Assembly (NCBI RefSeq): GCF_013394775.1
Contig: NZ_JABXYT010000001.1
Span: 1,316,501-1,380,500 of the forward strand
DNA length: 64,000 nucleotides
Origin: Oribacterium sp. oral taxon 102
Lineage (GTDB): Bacteria; Bacillota; Clostridia; Lachnospirales; Lachnospiraceae
Direction of reading: 5' to 3'
Notes under the pieces: model-generated
Databases searched by the model: none
Told to the model about the DNA's origin: nothing
Seen by the model: the letters and a program-made list of their open reading frames with translations, nothing else
Position numbers and translations under genes: made by a program
Shown here: in pieces, positions 9,671 to 17,291 of the stretch
Numbering within the stretch: the stretch's first letter is position 1
Layout: every line of letters starts with the position of its first letter

Positions 9671-9745
9671 GCCCCCGATCATAGATCGGGGGAGCCCCGC
9701 GGCTTAGAGCGGTTCAAAACAATCGCTTGCGATTGTTTCTTATTT
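9671..9745 (+). repeat. bipartite hairpin repeat, copy 1
   Basis: Hairpin A is a 9-bp stem (9672-9680 with 9684-9692) and a 3-base loop. A GC-rich linker with GAGCGGTTCAA follows, then hairpin B, a 10-bp stem (9717-9726 with 9729-9738) and TTCTTATT. The same parts recur in inverted orientation at 17137-17282. The stems differ there by paired changes. The element lies between a terminator and pyrH, and the pyrH -35 box falls in the loop of hairpin B. Confidence 0.75.
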
Positions 9746-9756
9746 TATGATAGAAT
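9727..9756 (+). promoter_or_regulatory. promoter of the pyrH operon
   Basis: TTGCGA (9727-9732) and TAGAAT (9751-9756) are 18 bases apart, and TG at 9748-9749 makes an extended -10. The -35 box overlaps hairpin B of the repeat. Confidence 0.6.
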
Positions 9757-9785
9757 ATCCCTAATCCAAGGAAAGAGGGAGAATT

Positions 9786-10490
9786 ATGTCTAAAAAGAGA
9801 AGAGTCATGCTGAAGCTGTCCGGAGAGGCGCTTGCAGGTGAGAAGCACTTCGGCTTCGATGATCCGACGATCCGCAAGGTGGCGAGAGAAGTAAAGTCGG
9901 CACTGGAGGAGGGGGTGGAGCTCGCGGTCGTGATCGGCGGCGGCAACTTCTGGAGAGGCCGTCAGTCGGAGAATGTGGATCGTTATCGGGCAGATCAGGT
10001 CGGCATCCTCGCTACAGTGATGAACTGCATTTATGTTTCCGAGATCTTCCGCACCGAGGGAATGAAGACCAGAGTGATGTCCTCCATAGCGATCGGCGAT
10101 ATGGCAGAGCTGTTCTCGAAGACGAAGGCGCTGAAGGCGATGGAGAAGGGGACGGTCGTTTTCTGTGCCGGAGGCACGGGGCATCCGTACTTTTCGACGG
10201 ACACCGGCGTGGTGCTCCGCGCGGCAGAGCTGGAGTGTGAGGAGATCCTGCTCGCGAAGGCAGTTGACGGCGTTTACGACATGGATCCGAAGACGCATCC
10301 GGATGCGAAGCGTTATGACGAGATCCCGATCGCAGAGGTCGTAGATAAGCGGCTTGGCGTCATTGACCTCGCCGCCTCCGTCCTCTGTATGGAGAACCGG
10401 ATGCCGCTCAGGATCTTCTCTCTGGGGGAGGAAAACGGCATCTCCGAGGCGCTGAAGGGGCAGGGCAGAGGCACGAAGATTATTGTTTGA
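9786..10490 (+). CDS. pyrH: UMP kinase
   Basis: This 234-residue cytoplasmic enzyme phosphorylates UMP to UDP for nucleotide synthesis. It belongs to the amino-acid kinase fold, with MLKLSGEAL at the N-terminus, the nucleotide loop VIGGGNFWRG, the UMP-binding stretch GTGHPYFSTDT and DGVYDMDPKTHPDA. Length is typical of the hexameric bacterial enzyme. It heads a run of seven genes in the common Firmicute order pyrH-frr-uppS-cdsA-dxr-rseP-ispG. The usual upstream partners rpsB and tsf are replaced here by the oppA gene. Confidence 0.97.
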   Translation: MSKKRRVMLKLSGEALAGEKHFGFDDPTIRKVAREVKSALEEGVELAVVIGGGNFWRGRQSENVDRYRADQVGILATVMNCIYVSEIFRTEGMKTRVMSSIAIGDMAELFSKTKALKAMEKGTVVFCAGGTGHPYFSTDTGVVLRAAELECEEILLAKAVDGVYDMDPKTHPDAKRYDEIPIAEVVDKRLGVIDLAASVLCMENRMPLRIFSLGEENGISEALKGQGRGTKIIV

Positions 10491-10520
10491 TATTCGATAA
10501 AACCGCAGGAGGATACGATT

Positions 10521-11075
10521 ATGGATGATCAGTTCACAATTTATATCGAGAAGATGCACAAGACGCACGACAACCTGCTCTCCGAGCTTGCCACGATTCG
10601 CGCCGGACGCGCCAATCCGCATGTGCTCGACCGCATCACGGTAGACTACTATGGCAGTCAGACCCCGCTGCAGCAGGTCGGCAATATCACTGTGCCGGAG
10701 GCGCGTATCATTCAGATCCAGCCATGGGAGAAGAGCATGCTGAAGGAGATCGAGAAGGCGATCAATATGTCTGAGCTCGGCATCAACCCGACCAATGACG
10801 GCAATGCCATCCGGCTCGTATTCCCGGAGCTGACCGAGGATCGCCGTAAGGAGCTGGTGAAGGATGTCAAGAAGAAGGGGGAGGCGGCGAAGGTAGCCAT
10901 CCGCAATATCCGACGGGACGCGATGGATCTCGCGAAGAAGCTCGAGAAGAAATCCGAGATCACGGAGGACGATCTGCAGAGACAGACCAAGGACATTCAG
11001 GAGCTGACCGATCACATGGTGGAGAAGATTGACAGCTCGGTGGAGGCGAAGAGCAAGGAGCTTCTGACGGTATGA
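10521..11075 (+). CDS. frr: ribosome recycling factor
   Basis: This 184-residue protein splits post-termination ribosomes together with EF-G. The conserved ATIRAGRANPHVLDRI segment, the VDYYGSQTPLQQVGNI loop and the helical C-terminus are all intact, and length is exactly that of the family. AGGAGG lies before the ATG. Its stop overlaps the uppS start by 4 bases (ATGA), so the two are translationally coupled. Confidence 0.98.
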   Translation: MDDQFTIYIEKMHKTHDNLLSELATIRAGRANPHVLDRITVDYYGSQTPLQQVGNITVPEARIIQIQPWEKSMLKEIEKAINMSELGINPTNDGNAIRLVFPELTEDRRKELVKDVKKKGEAAKVAIRNIRRDAMDLAKKLEKKSEITEDDLQRQTKDIQELTDHMVEKIDSSVEAKSKELLTV

Positions 11076-11806
11076 CAGAGGGAACGCAAAGCGAGGACCG
11101 GAGTATTCCGGTCCATATTGCTATTATTCTGGACGGAAACGGCAGATGGGCGAAGGCGCACGGTCTCCCTCGCAGTCTCGGACACAGACAGGGCTGTGAG
11201 ACGCTGGAGCGGATCGTAGAGGACTGCGCGCGGCTGGGGGTGCAGTATCTGACAGTCTACGGCTTCTCGACTGAGAACTGGAAGCGTTCGGAGGAGGAGG
11301 TCGGGGCGCTGATGAGCCTTTTCCGCCTCTATATGAAGAAGCTGATCCGTGTGGCGAATGAGAACAATGTCCGCGCGCGGATGATCGGGGAGCGCTCCCG
11401 CTTCGCAGCGGATATCCGGGAGGGCATCGACCGACTTGAGACAGAAACTTCCGGGAATACCGGCATGACCTTTGTTTTCGCTGTGAACTACGGCTCGCGG
11501 GACGAGATCCTCCGTGCGGTGCGACACTATGCCATGGATGCAGTGAGAGAGGGGAAGACGGAGGAGGAGATCGCGGCGCTCAGCGAGGCGGCATTCTCCG
11601 GCTATCTCGATACGGCGGGGATGCCGGATCCGGATCTCGTGATCCGCACCTCCGGAGAACAGCGGCTCTCCAACTACCTGCTCTGGCAGTGCGCTTACGC
11701 GGAATACTATTTCACGCCGGTGCTCTGGCCGGACTTCGGCCGGGCGGAGCTGCTCCGGGCGATTGAGGAATACAACAGGAGGAGCCGACGCTTCGGCGGC
11801 CGGTAA
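11072..11806 (+). CDS. uppS: isoprenyl transferase (undecaprenyl diphosphate synthase)
   Basis: This 244-residue cis-prenyltransferase builds the C55 lipid carrier of cell-wall synthesis from farnesyl and isopentenyl diphosphate. The active-site motif ILDGNGRWAK contains the catalytic Asp, and GHRQG and FSTENWKR follow. The IPP-binding motif RTSGEQRLSNYLLWQ is complete. It is coupled to frr by an ATGA overlap. Its substrate comes from the MEP pathway, of which dxr and ispG lie in the same run. Confidence 0.97.
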   Translation: MTEGTQSEDRSIPVHIAIILDGNGRWAKAHGLPRSLGHRQGCETLERIVEDCARLGVQYLTVYGFSTENWKRSEEEVGALMSLFRLYMKKLIRVANENNVRARMIGERSRFAADIREGIDRLETETSGNTGMTFVFAVNYGSRDEILRAVRHYAMDAVREGKTEEEIAALSEAAFSGYLDTAGMPDPDLVIRTSGEQRLSNYLLWQCAYAEYYFTPVLWPDFGRAELLRAIEEYNRRSRRFGGR

Positions 11807-11816
11807 AGAGGCTTCT

Positions 11817-12659
11817 ATGGCGGATCTGAAAGCAAATCAAAATGAAAAGAAAATGAGCTCGTTCCTGAAGCGGCTCATCAGCGGAGCGGTGCTGCTGCTT
11901 CTCATTCTGGTGATCGCGCCTATGGGCGGGCTCCCGCTTTTTCTGCTGACGCTCGTGACCTCGCTCACGGGACTCTTCGAGCTGTACCGGGTCTTCGGCA
12001 TTGAACGCCGCTCGATCGGCTATGTCGGCTATCTGACGACGGTGATCTATTATCTGCTCGTCTGGTTTCGAATGGGAGAGTATATGGCGCTGATGAGCGT
12101 GCTCTCGCTGATGGGAATGTTCGCGTTTTACGTCATTACCTATCCGGAGTACAAGGTGGATCATGTGGCGAAGGCATTCCTCTCTGTGGTTTATGCGGGA
12201 ATCATGCTGAGCTATCTCTATCAGACCAGAAACCTTCCGGACGGCAGATACTTCGTCTGGCTGATCTTCATTGCGAGCTGGGGAAGCGACACCTGCGCCT
12301 ATTGTGCGGGAATACTCTTTGGCAGGCATCGTATGACACCGGCGCTCAGCCCGAAGAAGACGGTGGAGGGTGCGGTGGGCGGTGTCGTGGGTGCGGCGCT
12401 GCTGGGAGCGCTCTATGCTTTCCTGTTCCGCCATCATTTCACCGAGGGAAGCAATCCCGCCCTGAGCTCTGCGGTTGCCTGCGCAATCGGTGCGCTGATT
12501 TCAATGATCGGGGATCTGACAGCCTCCGGGATCAAGCGGGACTATGCGGTGAAGGATTACGGCACACTGCTCCCCGGGCACGGAGGCATTATGGATCGCT
12601 TCGATTCCGTGATTTTTACGGCGCCCGCGGTTTTTTTTGCGTTGACGTTTATAGTATGA
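11817..12659 (+). CDS. cdsA: phosphatidate cytidylyltransferase
   Basis: This 280-residue integral membrane enzyme makes CDP-diacylglycerol for phospholipids. Six to eight hydrophobic spans are visible from residue 20 on. The C-terminal signature is in place: SPKKTVEGAVGG, then SMIGDLTASGIKRDY and LLPGHGGIMDRFDS. The ATG at 11817 is preferred, with AAAGAGG upstream. A TTG at 11763 would add 18 residues inside uppS. Confidence 0.95.
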   Translation: MADLKANQNEKKMSSFLKRLISGAVLLLLILVIAPMGGLPLFLLTLVTSLTGLFELYRVFGIERRSIGYVGYLTTVIYYLLVWFRMGEYMALMSVLSLMGMFAFYVITYPEYKVDHVAKAFLSVVYAGIMLSYLYQTRNLPDGRYFVWLIFIASWGSDTCAYCAGILFGRHRMTPALSPKKTVEGAVGGVVGAALLGALYAFLFRHHFTEGSNPALSSAVACAIGALISMIGDLTASGIKRDYAVKDYGTLLPGHGGIMDRFDSVIFTAPAVFFALTFIV

Positions 12660-12715
12660 GCAGCGGTGCATAAGCACTATGTGACAGGTTTATCGTCGTA
12701 TGAGGCAGGAGAAAA

Positions 12716-13867
12716 ATGAGAAAAATCGTGATTTTAGGCAGTACCGGTTCGATCGGCACACAGGCGATAGAGGTGATCCGGCAGGATCCGGAGCTTCGGG
12801 TCACCGGACTCGCGGCATACGGCTCGATCGAGAGGCTGCGGGAGCAGGTGCTCGCGCTGAGGCCGGAGACAGTCTGCGTCTATGATACGGAGAAGGCAGA
12901 GGCGTTCCGTGCCTACGGGCTCCCAGTGGAGGTGCTCTCCGGGATGGAGGGGCTCTGTCAGCTCGCTTCGATGGCGCACTGTGACGAGGTGATCGTCTCT
13001 GTGGTCGGCATGATCGGCATTCAGCCGACGATCGCAGCGCTTCGAGCGCGGAAGAGAGTGGCACTCGCGAATAAGGAAACGCTGGTCTGTGCCGGGCATC
13101 TCATCATGCCGCTGGCGAAGGAATGCGGCGTAGAGATAAGACCTATCGATTCGGAGCATTCGGCGATCTGGCAGTCCCTTGCGGGAGAGAGGCATGAGAG
13201 CATTGAACGCATTCTGCTGACGGCCTCCGGCGGACCCTTCCGCGGGAAGAAGCGTGCGGAGCTTCGGGGAAAGACCAAGGAGGACGCACTGCGGCATCCG
13301 AACTGGACGATGGGGAGGAAGATCACGATCGACTCTGCTACCATGGTTAACAAGGGGCTGGAGGTGATTGAGGCGCGCTGGCTCTTTGACGTACCGGTGG
13401 AGAGGATCACGGTGCTGGTGCAGCCGCAGAGCATCGTACACTCTGCTGTGCAGCTTGTGGACGGCTCCGTGAAGGCGCAGCTCGGCCTGCCGGATATGCG
13501 CATTCCGATCGAATACGCGCTCTATGCGCCGGAGCGGCGGGCGCTTCGGGAGGATGAGCGGCTGGATCTCGCCGGACTTGGGAGCCTCAGCTTCGAGATG
13601 CCGGATCCGGAGACCTTCCGGGGGCTATCTCTCGGGATCGAAGCGGGGAAGCGCGGCGGTTCGCTCCCGACGGTTTACAATGCGGCGAATGAGGAGGCGG
13701 TCGCGCTCTTTCTCGAAGATCAGATTGACTTTCTCGGGATACCGGAGGCGATAGAGGCAGCGATGCGCACCCATGAGGAGGCATTCCTTCCCGCGCCGAC
13801 ACTGGAGGAGATTCTCCGGATTGAGCGATGGTCGAGAGAGTTTGTCCGGAAGCGCTTCCGGAAGTGA
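12716..13867 (+). CDS. dxr: 1-deoxy-D-xylulose-5-phosphate reductoisomerase
   Basis: This 383-residue NADPH enzyme makes methylerythritol phosphate, the committed step of the MEP isoprenoid pathway. It shows the nucleotide loop GSTGSIGTQ, ANKETLVCAG, the metal and substrate motif DSEHSAIWQ and the flexible-loop region with GRKITIDSATMVNKG. Family length is normal. AGGAG sits about 7 bases before the ATG, 56 bases after cdsA, with no promoter evident, so it probably belongs to the same transcript. Confidence 0.97.
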   Translation: MRKIVILGSTGSIGTQAIEVIRQDPELRVTGLAAYGSIERLREQVLALRPETVCVYDTEKAEAFRAYGLPVEVLSGMEGLCQLASMAHCDEVIVSVVGMIGIQPTIAALRARKRVALANKETLVCAGHLIMPLAKECGVEIRPIDSEHSAIWQSLAGERHESIERILLTASGGPFRGKKRAELRGKTKEDALRHPNWTMGRKITIDSATMVNKGLEVIEARWLFDVPVERITVLVQPQSIVHSAVQLVDGSVKAQLGLPDMRIPIEYALYAPERRALREDERLDLAGLGSLSFEMPDPETFRGLSLGIEAGKRGGSLPTVYNAANEEAVALFLEDQIDFLGIPEAIEAAMRTHEEAFLPAPTLEEILRIERWSREFVRKRFRK

Positions 13868-13876
13868 GGATAGAAT

Positions 13877-15052
13877 TTGAGTATTATAGCAGCGATTCTG
13901 GTTCTGGGAGCCATTGTTTTCTTTCATGAGCTCGGGCATTTTCTTGCCGCGAAGCTTTTCGGTGTCGGCGTACTGGAATTTTCCATCGGCATGGGGCCTC
14001 GTATCCTTTCCATCGTGTTCCGGAATACCCGCTACAGCCTGAAGCTCCTGCCGCTGGGCGGCTCCTGTGCGATGCTGGGCGAGGACAGCGCCGGTTCGGG
14101 AGACTTCCTGTGCGCATCGGGGACGGAGAGCGGGGACGGGATACTGGATTATGAGGGCGTGCGCTTCCGGGAAGCGGAGCTTTTGCGCCGGAGCTTCCGG
14201 AACAGGCCGAACTGGCAGCGTTTCGTGATCTGCATAGCCGGTGTCTTTCACAATTTTCTGCTTGCCTTCCTGCTGGCAATCGTGGTCTGCCATTTCAGCG
14301 GCTTCGACAAGCCGATCATGCTGGGGACGGAGGCGGAGGCGCCGGCCGCGGGGATGATTCAGGAGGGAGACCTGCTGCGTACGATCTCCTACGACGGGAA
14401 GCACGAGCGGCGGATCCGTTCCTTCCGGGATCTCTACATTTACCTTTACCTTCATTCGGGAGAATTTACGAAGGATACGCGTGTCAGCATCGGCTATGAA
14501 AGAGCAGGGAATGCAGGTTTGGGCTCGGCGGTTTTTGCGCCGTACTATGACGGTGCGTCCGGGAGGTACCGGCTGGGCATTTCCTTTTACAGCGGACGTG
14601 TGCGGGCGGCGAATGTCCCGGAGCTCCTGGAGGATGCCTGCTATGAGCTTCTCTACAATGTCAGGGTCGTCTTCGACAGTCTGCAGCTTCTCGTCCATGG
14701 ACGGGTGGAGAGGAATGAGCTGATGGGACCGGTAGGGACGGTCAGCGTCATCGGCAGCACGGTGGAGGCGTCCTCCCGCTACGGGCTCTTCAATGCCTTT
14801 CTGGTGCTGCTGGAGCTCTCCGTGATGCTGAGCGCGAACCTCGGCGTGATGAATCTGCTGCCGATTCCGGCGCTGGACGGCGGACGGCTTCTGTTCATTT
14901 TGCTCGAAATGCTTACACGGCGGCGGCTTGATCCGAAGATAGAGGAACGCATCAATCAGGTCGGGATGGCGCTGCTGCTTCTCTTGATGCTCCTGCTCCT
15001 GTCGAACGACATCTTCAATGTGCTGACCGGTGCTTATAAAAACATCATCTGA
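13877..15052 (+). CDS. rseP: site-2 zinc metalloprotease RseP (RIP family)
   Basis: This 391-residue membrane protease cleaves transmembrane segments and remnant signal peptides. The zinc motif FFHELGHF lies in the first helix. A PDZ-like domain is in the middle (GMIQEGDLLRTISYDG), and the second catalytic motif NLLPIPALDGGRLLF is near the C-terminus, with a final hydrophobic span of many leucines. The start is a TTG with GAGGA 7 bases upstream. An acidic Gly/Ser-rich insertion after the first helices (residues about 70-90) is longer than usual. The native substrate cannot be inferred. Confidence 0.94.
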   Translation: MSIIAAILVLGAIVFFHELGHFLAAKLFGVGVLEFSIGMGPRILSIVFRNTRYSLKLLPLGGSCAMLGEDSAGSGDFLCASGTESGDGILDYEGVRFREAELLRRSFRNRPNWQRFVICIAGVFHNFLLAFLLAIVVCHFSGFDKPIMLGTEAEAPAAGMIQEGDLLRTISYDGKHERRIRSFRDLYIYLYLHSGEFTKDTRVSIGYERAGNAGLGSAVFAPYYDGASGRYRLGISFYSGRVRAANVPELLEDACYELLYNVRVVFDSLQLLVHGRVERNELMGPVGTVSVIGSTVEASSRYGLFNAFLVLLELSVMLSANLGVMNLLPIPALDGGRLLFILLEMLTRRRLDPKIEERINQVGMALLLLLMLLLLSNDIFNVLTGAYKNII

Positions 15053-15058
15053 TATAAT
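15050..15058 (+). promoter_or_regulatory. possible extended -10 promoter before ispG
   Basis: TGATATAAT overlaps the end of rseP. No good -35 box is seen at the usual distance. A hairpin of GCTTTCCG with CGGAAAGC (15080-15112), with a GTACCATGGTAC palindrome inside, lies in the resulting leader. Confidence 0.4.
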
Positions 15059-15134
15059 ACTGATATAAGAATCCGAAATGGCTTTCCGGAACGTGTACCA
15101 TGGTACGGAAAGCATAAAAACGGTGGAGGACAGA

Positions 15135-16193
15135 ATGTTCAGCAGAAAAGAAACCAGAGTGGTCGATATCGGCGGCGTGAGGATCGGCGGCGGCAATCCG
15201 GTGGCGATCCAGTCGATGTGCAATACCAGGACGACGGATATCGCAGGCTCGGTCGAGCAGATTCGGAGATTACAGAAAGCAGGCTGCGACATTGTCCGGC
15301 TGACAGTGCCGAGCTTCGAGGCGGCGGAGGCGTTCGGTGAGATCCGGAAGCAGGTCGGCATCCCGATGGTAGCTGACATCCACTTCGATTATCGCATGGC
15401 GATCGCGGCGATGGAGCATGGAGCGGACAAGATCCGTATCAATCCGGGCAATATCGGATCGAAGGAGAGGGTGCGCGCTGTGGTGGACTGCGCGCGGGAG
15501 CGGAGGATCCCGATCCGTGTCGGGGTTAATTCCGGTTCTCTCGAGAAGGCGTTGCTCGAGAAGTACGGCGGGCATGTGACTGCGGAAGGGCTCGTGGAAT
15601 CGGCACTCGATAAGGTGCATTACATCGAGGCGCTCGGCTATGACAATCTCGTGATCTCGATCAAGTCCTCCGATGTACTGACATCCGCGAGGGCGCATCT
15701 CTTGATCGCAGAGAAGACCGACCATCCGCTGCACGTCGGCATCACGGAGGCAGGAACCGTCTGGTCCGGAAATATCAAGTCGGCGATGGGGCTGGGGATG
15801 ATCCTCTCGCAGGGGATCGGAGACACGATCCGCGTCAGCCTCTCGGCGGATCCCGTGGAGGAGGTCAAGTCGGCGAAGCTGATTCTCCGCACGCTGGGAC
15901 TGCGAAAGAAGGGGGTAACGGTCGTGTCCTGTCCGACCTGCGGCAGAACCAACATTGATCTGATCGCGCTGGCAAACGAGGTGCAGACCATGGTGGAGGA
16001 GTTTGACGACAAGGACCTGAAGGTCGCAGTGATGGGCTGCGTTGTCAACGGCCCGGGAGAGGCGAGAGAGGCGGACATCGGCATCGCCGGCGGCATTGGC
16101 GAGGGACTGCTCATCCGGAAGGGAGAGATCATCCGGAAGGTTCCGGAGAAGGAGCTGCTTTCTGTGCTGCGGGAGGAGATCGAGAAGCTGTGA
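15135..16193 (+). CDS. ispG: 4-hydroxy-3-methylbut-2-en-1-yl diphosphate synthase
   Basis: This 352-residue [4Fe-4S] enzyme performs the penultimate MEP pathway step. It shows GNPVAIQSMCNT at the N-terminus, a TIM-barrel region with IRINPGNIG, and the cluster ligands in SCPTCGRTNID and MGCVVNGPGE. The ATG at 15135 is chosen for the GGTGGAGG site in front of it. An in-frame ATG at 15078 would add 19 residues that overlap a hairpin. ispH, the last step, lies at the far end of the window. Confidence 0.97.
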   Translation: MFSRKETRVVDIGGVRIGGGNPVAIQSMCNTRTTDIAGSVEQIRRLQKAGCDIVRLTVPSFEAAEAFGEIRKQVGIPMVADIHFDYRMAIAAMEHGADKIRINPGNIGSKERVRAVVDCARERRIPIRVGVNSGSLEKALLEKYGGHVTAEGLVESALDKVHYIEALGYDNLVISIKSSDVLTSARAHLLIAEKTDHPLHVGITEAGTVWSGNIKSAMGLGMILSQGIGDTIRVSLSADPVEEVKSAKLILRTLGLRKKGVTVVSCPTCGRTNIDLIALANEVQTMVEEFDDKDLKVAVMGCVVNGPGEAREADIGIAGGIGEGLLIRKGEIIRKVPEKELLSVLREEIEKL

Positions 16194-16244
16194 GGAAGGG
16201 CTGATGACTGCGTGAGAGCTCACAGGAGCCCGAAATACGGTTAG

Positions 16245-16313
16245 GGAAACGCTGATTAAACCGGGAAAGTTACGTGTAAACGGGCGTGTGCCTCATGAAC
16301 AAATCAGTGTTCC
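16245..16313 (+). repeat. 69-nt palindromic element upstream of ruvA (forward copy)
   Basis: It starts GGAAACGCTGATT and ends AAATCAGTGTTCC, so its ends are imperfect inverted repeats. The inverted partner lies at 17053-17121. About 42 of the first 46 bases match when that copy is reversed. The rest of this 241-base gap holds short TTTCTGAA direct repeats and the ruvA promoter. Confidence 0.75.
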
Positions 16314-16386
16314 GTATCGGCTTGCTCTCTGCTTTCCGAAGCGGTCTTTCTGAAACAGCCTTTCTGAAGCGGAGCCGTGCGGCTTC

Positions 16387-16415
16387 TTGTCAGAGATGCG
16401 CTTCTGTGGTAGACT
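16387..16415 (+). promoter_or_regulatory. sigma-A promoter of ruvA
   Basis: TTGTCA (16387-16392) and TAGACT (16410-16415) are separated by 17 bases. The start near 16422 leaves a short leader with a GGAG site. Confidence 0.6.
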
Positions 16416-16434
16416 AATGCGGATTGGAGAACGT

Positions 16435-17052
16435 ATGATTCGATTTGTACATGGGATTCTCCGGGGCGTCGAGGAGGGGCTCGTCACTGTAGAGGCTGGC
16501 GGAATCGGCTATGGGATACGGGTAGCGCAGTCGGTGCTCCCGCTTCTCCCGTCTCTCGGAGAAGAGATTTGCATATATACCTATTTTTCTGTGCGTGAGG
16601 ATGCGATGGAGCTGTTCGGTTTTCTGAACCCGGAGGACAGGGGGATGTTCGTACAGCTCCTGTCGGTCAGCGGGGTGGGGCCGAAGGGCGCTCTCAGCAT
16701 CCTTTCTGTGCTACGACCGGATCAGCTTCGGGCGGCAATCCTCTCCGGAGACAGCCGGTCTATTCAGATGGCACAGGGGATCGGGAAGCGGACGGCAGAG
16801 CGTGTGATCCTCGACCTTCGGGATAAGGTAGATGCGGGGAAGCTCTATGGAGAGCTGCTTTCCGGAGGGGAGGCGGCATTGCCGATGGCAGCAGGGGAGC
16901 TGCATTCTGCCGCGAGAGAGGCGACGGAGGCGCTGACGGCGCTCGGCTACAGCAGCGCGGAGGCGCAGGGCGCGGTGCGGAAGGTCGAGATCACGGAGGG
17001 AATGACGGCGGACGACGTGCTCAGACAGAGCCTGCGGCATCTGGCGTTTTAA
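16435..17052 (+). CDS. ruvA: Holliday junction branch migration protein RuvA
   Basis: This 205-residue protein binds four-way junctions and loads the RuvB motor. The OB-fold N-terminus begins MIRFVHGIL. Two helix-hairpin-helix motifs are seen as LLSVSGVGPKGALSIL and MAQGIGKRTAERVILDL, and the C-terminal domain III (EATEALTALGYSSAEAQ) contacts RuvB. The ATG at 16435 fits the family; a TTG at 16387 lies inside the promoter. The gene is bracketed by inverted copies of a 69-nt element, and ruvB follows only after 239 bases of repeats. Confidence 0.96.
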   Translation: MIRFVHGILRGVEEGLVTVEAGGIGYGIRVAQSVLPLLPSLGEEICIYTYFSVREDAMELFGFLNPEDRGMFVQLLSVSGVGPKGALSILSVLRPDQLRAAILSGDSRSIQMAQGIGKRTAERVILDLRDKVDAGKLYGELLSGGEAALPMAAGELHSAAREATEALTALGYSSAEAQGAVRKVEITEGMTADDVLRQSLRHLAF

Positions 17053-17121
17053 GGAAGCGCTGATTTATTTATGGATTCACGCCCGTTGGCACGTAACTTT
17101 CCCGGTTTCATCAGCGTTTCA
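17053..17121 (-). repeat. 69-nt palindromic element downstream of ruvA (inverted copy)
   Basis: This is the reverse-oriented partner of 16245-16313, of identical length. It begins at the base after the ruvA stop codon. The half carrying CCGGGAAAGTTACGTG is best conserved between copies, and the other half has drifted except for the terminal repeat. Confidence 0.75.
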
Positions 17122-17136
17122 TTAAGCCGCGCAGCT

Positions 17137-17282
17137 CCCCTGATTTTCAATCGGGGCAGAATAAGAAGCAATCGCAGGCGATTGCCTTGAACCGCTCAAA
17201 GCTCTTCGCCAGAGGGGCAGCGCAGTCCTTCGAACTGCGCTTAACCGCGCAGCTCCCCCGAGCCTTGCTCGGGGGCAGAATC
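17137..17282 (-). repeat. bipartite hairpin repeat, copy 2 (expanded)
   Basis: Read on the minus strand this repeats the 9.7-kb element. Hairpin A is a 9-bp stem with a 3-base loop (17255-17275). A linker carries an extra hairpin (GCGCAGT/ACTGCGC), followed by GAGCGGTTCAA and hairpin B (17168-17185) with TTCTTATT. A second, bulged hairpin A-like stem lies beyond at 17138-17157. It fills the ruvA-ruvB gap. Stem bases differ from copy 1 by paired substitutions. Confidence 0.72.
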
Positions 17283-17291
17283 AGGAGGAGA

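Noticed and set aside
9671..9745. A tRNA-like gene, because of GGTTCAA flanked by stems
   Set aside because: The GGTTCAA is not in a T-arm with matching stems, no acceptor or anticodon arm can be drawn, and the region is explained by the two-hairpin repeat.
15078..15134. Longer start of ispG at the upstream ATG
   Set aside because: No ribosome site lies before it, and the added 19 residues overlap a hairpin and do not resemble the family.
13625..15379. Long minus-strand open frame opposite dxr, rseP and ispG, and similar long antisense frames elsewhere (for example 24259-26400, 35735-38236 and 59969-62680)
   Set aside because: These are antisense shadows caused by high G+C codon use. Their products are Arg/His/Leu-rich, match no family known to me and have no ribosome sites.
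17187..17291. Longer RuvB starting in the repeat region
   Set aside because: The extra 35 residues are translated repeat, while AGGAGGAG stands right before the ATG at 17292.
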